Program-made: the position numbers and the translations under genes
Notes under the pieces: generated by a model
What the model was told of the DNA's origin: nothing
The model's database searches: none
What the model saw: the letters and a program-made list of their open reading frames with translations, nothing else
DNA from: DATDRQ01 sp035291645
GTDB lineage: Bacteria; Chloroflexota; Anaerolineae; Anaerolineales; UBA4823
NCBI GenBank assembly: GCA_035291645.1
Contig: DATDRQ010000297.1
Location: forward strand, 1-25,897
DNA: 25,897 bases
Direction: 5' to 3'
Shown here: piece after piece, positions 22,089-25,897 of the stretch
Layout: every line of letters starts with the position of its first letter
Numbering within the stretch: the stretch's first letter is position 1

Positions 22089-22436
22089 CTAGGTGCCTTC
22101 TTTTTCGCGCAGGACAACCGTTACATGTGAGGCGCGCCGAAGTATGGGCTTGAAGCGGCCGCGCGCTCCGAAACGACGCCAGCGGCGGGTGGGCGCCACG
22201 TCGGCAAAAATCTTGTAGATATATAAATCCTCCCGGCTGACACCGAAGTTTTCCTCGGCATTCGACATGGCGGAGGATAGTACCTTTGCCACCGGGCGGG
22301 CGGCTGCGTTAGGGGTGAACCGGAGGACGTTCAAGGCATCGACCACATCTCTGCCTCGCACCAGATCGACCACCAGGCGGACCTTTTGCGGGGAATGCAG
22401 AACGTACCGGGCGTGGGCGCGAATATCATCCGCCAT
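22089..22436 (-). CDS. rplV: 50S ribosomal protein L22 (uL22)
   Basis: Large-subunit protein whose hairpin lines the exit tunnel constriction, where macrolide-resistance mutations occur. The 115-residue product shows ARYVLHSPQKVRLVVDLVRG, LSSAMSNAEENF and the tunnel hairpin region KIFADVAPTRRWRRFGARGR followed by RRASHVTVVL. ATG at 22436 is 3 nt after the rpsS stop. No unusual change was noticed in the hairpin. Confidence 0.98.
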   Translation of the reverse strand: MADDIRAHARYVLHSPQKVRLVVDLVRGRDVVDALNVLRFTPNAAARPVAKVLSSAMSNAEENFGVSREDLYIYKIFADVAPTRRWRRFGARGRFKPILRRASHVTVVLREKEGT

Positions 22437-22439
22437 GGC

Positions 22440-22715
22440 CTACCTCCGGGCCTTTCTCTCAGCCAGGTGCCCGCGGAAGGTGCGGGTCGGAGCGAACTCG
22501 CCCAGTTTATGACCGACCATGTTTTCTGTAATATAGATCGGCACATGCCGGCGCCCATCGTGAACGGCGATAGTGTGCCCTACCATCTGGGGAAAAATTG
22601 TGCTGGCGCGGCTCCAGGTCCGGATCACCCGCTTCTCACCGCGCTCGTTCATCGTTTCAACTTTTTGCAACAGTTTCGGGTCAACGAACGGACCCTTTTT
22701 CAATGATCTTCCCAT
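22440..22715 (-). CDS. rpsS: 30S ribosomal protein S19 (uS19)
   Basis: Head protein contacting A-site tRNA. The 91-residue product begins MGRSLKKGPFVDPKLLQKVE, with KRVIRTWSRASTIFPQMVGHTIAVHDG-type segment and the ending ENMVGHKLGEFAPTRTFRGH, the S19 signature. Length is typical. A 77-nt gap separates it from rplB; only a weak TTGGC/GCCAA pairing is seen there. Confidence 0.98.
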   Translation of the reverse strand: MGRSLKKGPFVDPKLLQKVETMNERGEKRVIRTWSRASTIFPQMVGHTIAVHDGRRHVPIYITENMVGHKLGEFAPTRTFRGHLAERKARR

Positions 22716-22792
22716 AATCAGATCTCCAACATCTCCAGCGGTGAGATTGGCCAGCTAAAACCAGGTCAAGCCAACCCACTTCCCAAGGGTAA

Positions 22793-23629
22793 TTAGCGGC
22801 GTTTCTTTCCCCGGCGGCGGACGATATACTTATCTGTCTGCTTATTCCGCCGGGTCTTAGCTCCCAGGGTAGGCTTGCCCCAGGGGCTTTTCGGTCCTGG
22901 CATACCGATCGGCTGGCGACCTTCTCCACCACCGTGCGGGTGATCGCGCGGGCTCATCGCAGTTCCGCGCACGGTTGGGCGGATGCCCATATGGCGCTTG
23001 CGGCCTGCTTTACCCAGCTTAATATTGCCGTGGTCCAGGTTACCAACCTGGCCGATCGTGGCATAGCAGGTCTGGCGAACCAGCCGCACCTCTCCAGACG
23101 GCAGGCGGATCTGGGCGTAATCACCCTCTTTCGCCAGGAGCTGGGCAGCGCCGCCGGCGGCGCGCACCAGCTGCCCGCCGCGACCCTCCTTCAATTCCAC
23201 GTTGTGCACCATCGTACCAACCGGGATATTGGCGATCGGCAGGCTGTTGCCGGGACGCACGTCTGCCTGGGGCCCGGCCATGACGGTGTCGTTGACCCGC
23301 AGGTCAAGCGGAGCGATAATATAGCGTTTCTCGCCATCGGCGTAATGCAGCAGGGCCAGCCTGGCGGTGCGGTTTGGATCGTATTCAATAGCAGCCACAC
23401 GCGCCGGGATGTCCCGCTTATCGCGCTTAAAATCTACCAGCCGCAGGTGCTGCCGGTTGCCACCACCCTGGTGGCGGACGGTAATCCGTCCATAGGAGTT
23501 ACGCCCACCGCGCCGGCGTTTTGGAATCAGCAACGAGCGTTCCGGCTCGGTCTTGGTGATCTCCTCGAAGGTATGCCCGGTCATACCCCGTTGGCTCGGG
23601 GTGGTCGGTCGGTATTTCTTAATCGCCAT
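22793..23629 (-). CDS. rplB: 50S ribosomal protein L2 (uL2)
   Basis: Essential for subunit association and peptidyl transferase activity. The 278-residue product has MAIKKYRPTTPSQRGMTGHT, the RNA-binding OB-fold region (GRITVRHQGGGNRQHLRLVD), the SH3-like region (IPVGTMVHNVELKEGRGGQL) and the highly conserved C-terminal PRDHPHGGGEGR with the functionally important His. ATG at 23629 shares a base with the rplW stop (TAATG), so translation is coupled. Confidence 0.98.
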   Translation of the reverse strand: MAIKKYRPTTPSQRGMTGHTFEEITKTEPERSLLIPKRRRGGRNSYGRITVRHQGGGNRQHLRLVDFKRDKRDIPARVAAIEYDPNRTARLALLHYADGEKRYIIAPLDLRVNDTVMAGPQADVRPGNSLPIANIPVGTMVHNVELKEGRGGQLVRAAGGAAQLLAKEGDYAQIRLPSGEVRLVRQTCYATIGQVGNLDHGNIKLGKAGRKRHMGIRPTVRGTAMSPRDHPHGGGEGRQPIGMPGPKSPWGKPTLGAKTRRNKQTDKYIVRRRGKKRR

Positions 23630-23931
23630 TACCGTACTCCTTCAAAGACCGGTATCCGATTGCCCGGGGCAAGCGTGACGATGGCCTTTTTATACGTGCT
23701 GCGCCGGACCATCATCCGCCGGTTGCGCCAGCGGCGGTTTCGTTTGGGAGCAACATTAATTACATTCACCCGGACCACATCCACATCGAACAACGCCTCA
23801 ACGGCATCCTTGATCATCGCTTTGTTGGCGTTCTGGGCAACCTCGAACACATACTGGTTGAGGTTTCCCACCAGGTAGTTAGACTTTTCCGTGATCAGCG
23901 GGCGGCGAAGCACATCATAAATCGTAATCAT
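23629..23931 (-). CDS. rplW: 50S ribosomal protein L23 (uL23)
   Basis: Tunnel-exit protein and docking site for trigger factor and SRP. From ATG 23931 it has 100 residues: MITIYDVLRRPLITEKSNYL, KAMIKDAVEALFDVDVVRVN, RWRNRRMMVRRSTYKKAIVTL. The frame is open to 23970 and overlaps rplD, but L23 proteins begin near the internal ATG, which has GAGGTC upstream and lies 13 nt beyond the rplD stop. Confidence 0.97.
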   Translation of the reverse strand: MITIYDVLRRPLITEKSNYLVGNLNQYVFEVAQNANKAMIKDAVEALFDVDVVRVNVINVAPKRNRRWRNRRMMVRRSTYKKAIVTLAPGNRIPVFEGVR

Positions 23932-23944
23932 AGGGACCTCGCTC

Positions 23945-24574
23945 CTACCCCAAATAAGATTCGAGCACATCCAGCGTGGCGAGAGGCAGGATGAGCTTGT
24001 CGTAGCCCAACAGGTCGCGGATGTTCAGATAGCTGGCTAACAGGATCTTCGCCGATGGAATGTTGTTCATCGTCCGGGTCACGGTATCGTAGGCAGCGGT
24101 CTTCTCCGGGATCAGGACCAGGACGGTCGCCTCCCCAACCAGGGTAGCCAGAGTCTGGATCATCAGGCGTGTTTTCGGCTCTGCGATGATTAAATCTTCC
24201 AGCACAACGATCTCGTTATCCGCTGCCTTTACTGTCAAGGCGGAGCGCAAGGCGGCCCGGCGCATCTTGCGCGGCATCTGTTGAGAGTAATCCCGCGGCT
24301 GGGGAGTATGCGCCTTACCACCGCCGACCCAGTGCGGGGCGCGGGTGGAGCCCTGGCGGGCTCTTCCGGTGCCTTTCTGTCGCCAAGGTTTCCTCCCACC
24401 ACCCGAGACTTCGCTGCGGGTTTTGGTCTTATGCGTACCCAGACGGGCGTTCGCCATCTGGCGGACATAAGCCTGGTGCATCAGGTCCACATTAACGGGC
24501 GCTTCAAAGATCTTTGCCGGCAATTCAACCGTGCGGACCTTCTTGCCTTCAACATTTAAGACATCAACTTCCAT
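23945..24574 (-). CDS. rplD: 50S ribosomal protein L4 (uL4)
   Basis: 23S rRNA-binding assembly protein; in enterobacteria it also represses its own S10 operon at transcription and translation. The 209-residue product has EAPVNVDLMHQAYVRQMAN, the extended tunnel loop (GTHKTKTRSEVSGGGRKPWR, QKGTGRARQGSTRAPHW) at about 45-85, and ends LLGYDKLILPLATLDVLESY. ATG at 24574 is 16 nt after rplC. The structured gap upstream of rplC is a possible target for such feedback. Confidence 0.98.
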   Translation of the reverse strand: MEVDVLNVEGKKVRTVELPAKIFEAPVNVDLMHQAYVRQMANARLGTHKTKTRSEVSGGGRKPWRQKGTGRARQGSTRAPHWVGGGKAHTPQPRDYSQQMPRKMRRAALRSALTVKAADNEIVVLEDLIIAEPKTRLMIQTLATLVGEATVLVLIPEKTAAYDTVTRTMNNIPSAKILLASYLNIRDLLGYDKLILPLATLDVLESYLG

Positions 24575-24590
24575 AATCGCTTTGCTCCGA

Positions 24591-25220
24591 TTATCCCTTG
24601 CGGGCTTCCTTGATCATGACCATGCCGCCTTTTGGACCCGGGATTGCCCCGCGCACACCGAGCAAATTACGCTCGGCATCCACCAGGACGACCCGCAGGT
24701 TCTGGGCGGTCACCCGTTCGGAACCCATATGCCCTGGTCCACGCGAACCCTTAAAGACACGGCCTGGAGTGGTCGTAGCACTGCGCGAACCCGGCGCACG
24801 CCAGCGATCGGATTGACCGTGCGTCTTCGGACCACCGGCGAAATGATGGCGTTTCACGGCACCCTGGAAGCCTTTTCCCTTACTGGTGCCGACCACGTCT
24901 ACATTCTCGCCAACCGAGAAGACCTCGACAGAAATCGTGTCCCCTTCTTTGACGTCCGGGTCTTTGACCCGAAACTCACGCAGAAAGCGCAACGGAGGAA
25001 TATCGTTGCGCTTGAGATGCCCTAATTGGCCGCCAGTGATGCGCTTCGGCTTGACCTCTTCAAAACCCAGCTGCACGGCGCTGTACCCATCGGTCTGGGG
25101 AACCCGCACCTGGGTGACAAAGCAAGGCCCAGCTTCGATCAGGGTCACCGGTATGGCGGCACCCTTATCATCGAAAATCTGGGTCATGCCGATTTTCTTT
25201 CCAATCAGCCCTTTCAACAT
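24591..25220 (-). CDS. rplC: 50S ribosomal protein L3 (uL3)
   Basis: Early-assembly protein whose loop approaches the peptidyl transferase centre. The 209-residue product begins MLKGLIGKKIGMTQIFDDKG, contains the family signature KGKGFQGAVKRHHFAGGPKT with GQSDRWRAPGS, and PGHMGSERVTAQNLRVVLVD. AGGAGA lies 8 nt before ATG 25220. It is separated from rpsJ by 224 nt, unusually far for these two genes. Confidence 0.98.
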   Translation of the reverse strand: MLKGLIGKKIGMTQIFDDKGAAIPVTLIEAGPCFVTQVRVPQTDGYSAVQLGFEEVKPKRITGGQLGHLKRNDIPPLRFLREFRVKDPDVKEGDTISVEVFSVGENVDVVGTSKGKGFQGAVKRHHFAGGPKTHGQSDRWRAPGSRSATTTPGRVFKGSRGPGHMGSERVTAQNLRVVLVDAERNLLGVRGAIPGPKGGMVMIKEARKG

Positions 25221-25444
25221 CTCAATTCTCTCCTAATGTTAGATATCCCAGGGACTGCCGGCTTGGGCTCTGCCGCATCATCCCTGCGCACAACGCAGTC
25301 AATCTACCTGCCGCAGGTTTTAGAGTGGTAAACCTGCGTACACGTCGATTCTTGCGCTGCCTCTCGTACTGCTTGTGATCTGTACAGCCTGCGCTGTCTT
25401 CACCGCATTTTGAGAGTCTTCTGATATATTAATGAACGATCAAC
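25221..25444 (-). promoter_or_regulatory. Structured leader candidate between rpsJ and rplC
   Basis: A 224-nt non-coding gap inside an otherwise tight operon. It holds a perfect 9-bp inverted repeat with a 9-nt loop (CGCAGGTTT 25312-25320, AAACCTGCG 25330-25338), a hairpin ACAGC/CTGC/GCTGT (25384-25397) and a hairpin CTGCG/CACAA/CGCAG (25284-25298). ACCTGC at the 3' side of the main stem can instead pair with the adjacent GCAGGT, so two exclusive folds are possible. No T tract follows in either direction, so it is not an intrinsic terminator. Probably a ribosomal-protein autoregulatory leader or an mRNA processing region; no clear promoter was found in it. Confidence 0.5.
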
Positions 25445-25753
25445 CTATATTTTGATCTCGATATCCACACCCGCCGGAAGGTTCAAGCGCATGAGCATAT
25501 CGATCGTCTTCGAATCGGGGTCCAAAACATCGATCAACCGGTTGTGGGTGCGGATTTCAAAGTGCTCGTGTGAGTCTTTGTCGATGAAGGTCGACCGCCG
25601 GACAGCAAACCGTTCGATCTTGGTGGGCAAGGGGACAGGGCCGATCACGCGGGCGCCGGTGCGTTCGGCGGTCTCCACGATACGCTTGGCGGACTGGTCC
25701 AGGACCCGGTGGTCGTAAGCTTTGAGGCGGATGCGGATTTTCTGCTTAGCCAT
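25445..25753 (-). CDS. rpsJ: 30S ribosomal protein S10 (uS10, NusE)
   Basis: Head assembly protein that also acts as NusE in transcription antitermination. The 102-residue product starts MAKQKIRIRLKAYDHRVLDQ, with VIGPVPLPTKIERFAVRRS, the S10 signature region, and ends DMLMRLNLPAGVDIEIKI. ATG at 25753 is only 7 nt after the tuf stop, so it is grouped with the str-operon end (tuf-rpsJ), while rplC onward is set apart by a long gap. Confidence 0.98.
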   Translation of the reverse strand: MAKQKIRIRLKAYDHRVLDQSAKRIVETAERTGARVIGPVPLPTKIERFAVRRSTFIDKDSHEHFEIRTHNRLIDVLDPDSKTIDMLMRLNLPAGVDIEIKI

Positions 25754-25760
25754 AGTATAC

Positions 25761-25897
25761 CTACTGCAAGATCTCGGTGATCACGCCGGCGCCGACGGTC
25801 AGGCCGCCTTCGCGGATGGCGAACTTGGAGCCTTTCTCCAGCGCCACCGGCACGATCAATTCCACTTCCAGGTTGACATAGTCCCCTGGCATCACCA
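25761..25897 (-). CDS. tuf: Elongation factor Tu, C-terminal fragment (5' part outside window)
   Basis: Delivers aminoacyl-tRNA to the ribosome as a GTP complex. Only the last 44 full codons are present: VMPGDYVNLEVELIVPVALE, then GSKFAIREGGLTVGAGVITEILQ-type domain III ending, stop TAG at 25763-25761. This matches the EF-Tu C-terminus (REGGxTVGAGVI). The gene continues beyond the right edge and is not shown to be truncated. The last codons show no frameshift. Confidence 0.95.
   Translation of the reverse strand, partial: VMPGDYVNLEVELIVPVALEKGSKFAIREGGLTVGAGVITEILQ

Noticed and set aside
25312..25338. Intrinsic terminator between rpsJ and rplC
   Set aside because: The 9-bp stem is perfect, but neither strand has a T tract after it.

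Overview
The window is a stretch of bacterial chromosome dominated by the tuf–S10–spc–alpha ribosomal protein cluster, read leftwards on the minus strand. High GC content, a tuf–rpsJ junction, zinc-binding forms of S4, S14 and L36, an L24 with a C-terminal CxxC/CxxC tail, and recX next to rny (RNase Y) suggest a Chloroflexota bacterium, probably Anaerolineae-like. The lineage is inferred from general gene content, not from a database search.

Layout from right to left. The 3' end of tuf (25897-25761) is followed by rpsJ, then a 224-nt structured gap, then rplC-rplD-rplW-rplB-rpsS-rplV-rpsC-rplP-rpmC-rpsQ-rplN-rplX-rplE-rpsN-rpsH-rplF-rplR-rpsE-rpmD-rplO-secY-adk-map. A promoter-bearing gap without infA follows, then rpmJ-rpsM-rpsK-rpsD, a repeat-bearing gap, rpoA-rplQ-truA-rplM-rpsI and a strong intrinsic terminator at 8252-8288. 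Many neighbours overlap by 1-11 nt or lie within 15 nt, as expected for translationally coupled genes. These genes supply ribosomal subunits, the SecY translocon, adenylate kinase, N-terminal Met removal, RNA polymerase alpha and tRNA/23S-associated functions.

Left of the ribosomal block lie mazG (minus; YabN-type methylase plus two MazG domains), tnaA (plus; tryptophanase), a GloC/YcbL-like metallo-hydrolase (minus, probably leaderless), rny and recX (plus, as a pair), and the N-terminal 551 codons of a MaeB-type malic enzyme fused to a phosphotransacetylase-like domain (minus, running off the left edge).

The least ordinary signals are non-coding. (1) A dispersed inverted-repeat element with tandem 16-nt palindromic units occurs twice, at 1900-1978 and 11537-11603, in the same sense relative to transcription, with stem-preserving differences. 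(2) A near-consensus promoter at 1822-1851 feeds a roughly 440-nt structured leader that ends in an intrinsic terminator directly before recX. (3) The rpsJ-rplC gap is structured and could be an autoregulatory leader. (4) infA is missing from its usual place, where a promoter stands instead. (5) A hairpin lies between rpsM and rpsK. I saw no tRNA, rRNA, CRISPR array, insertion sequence or phage gene.
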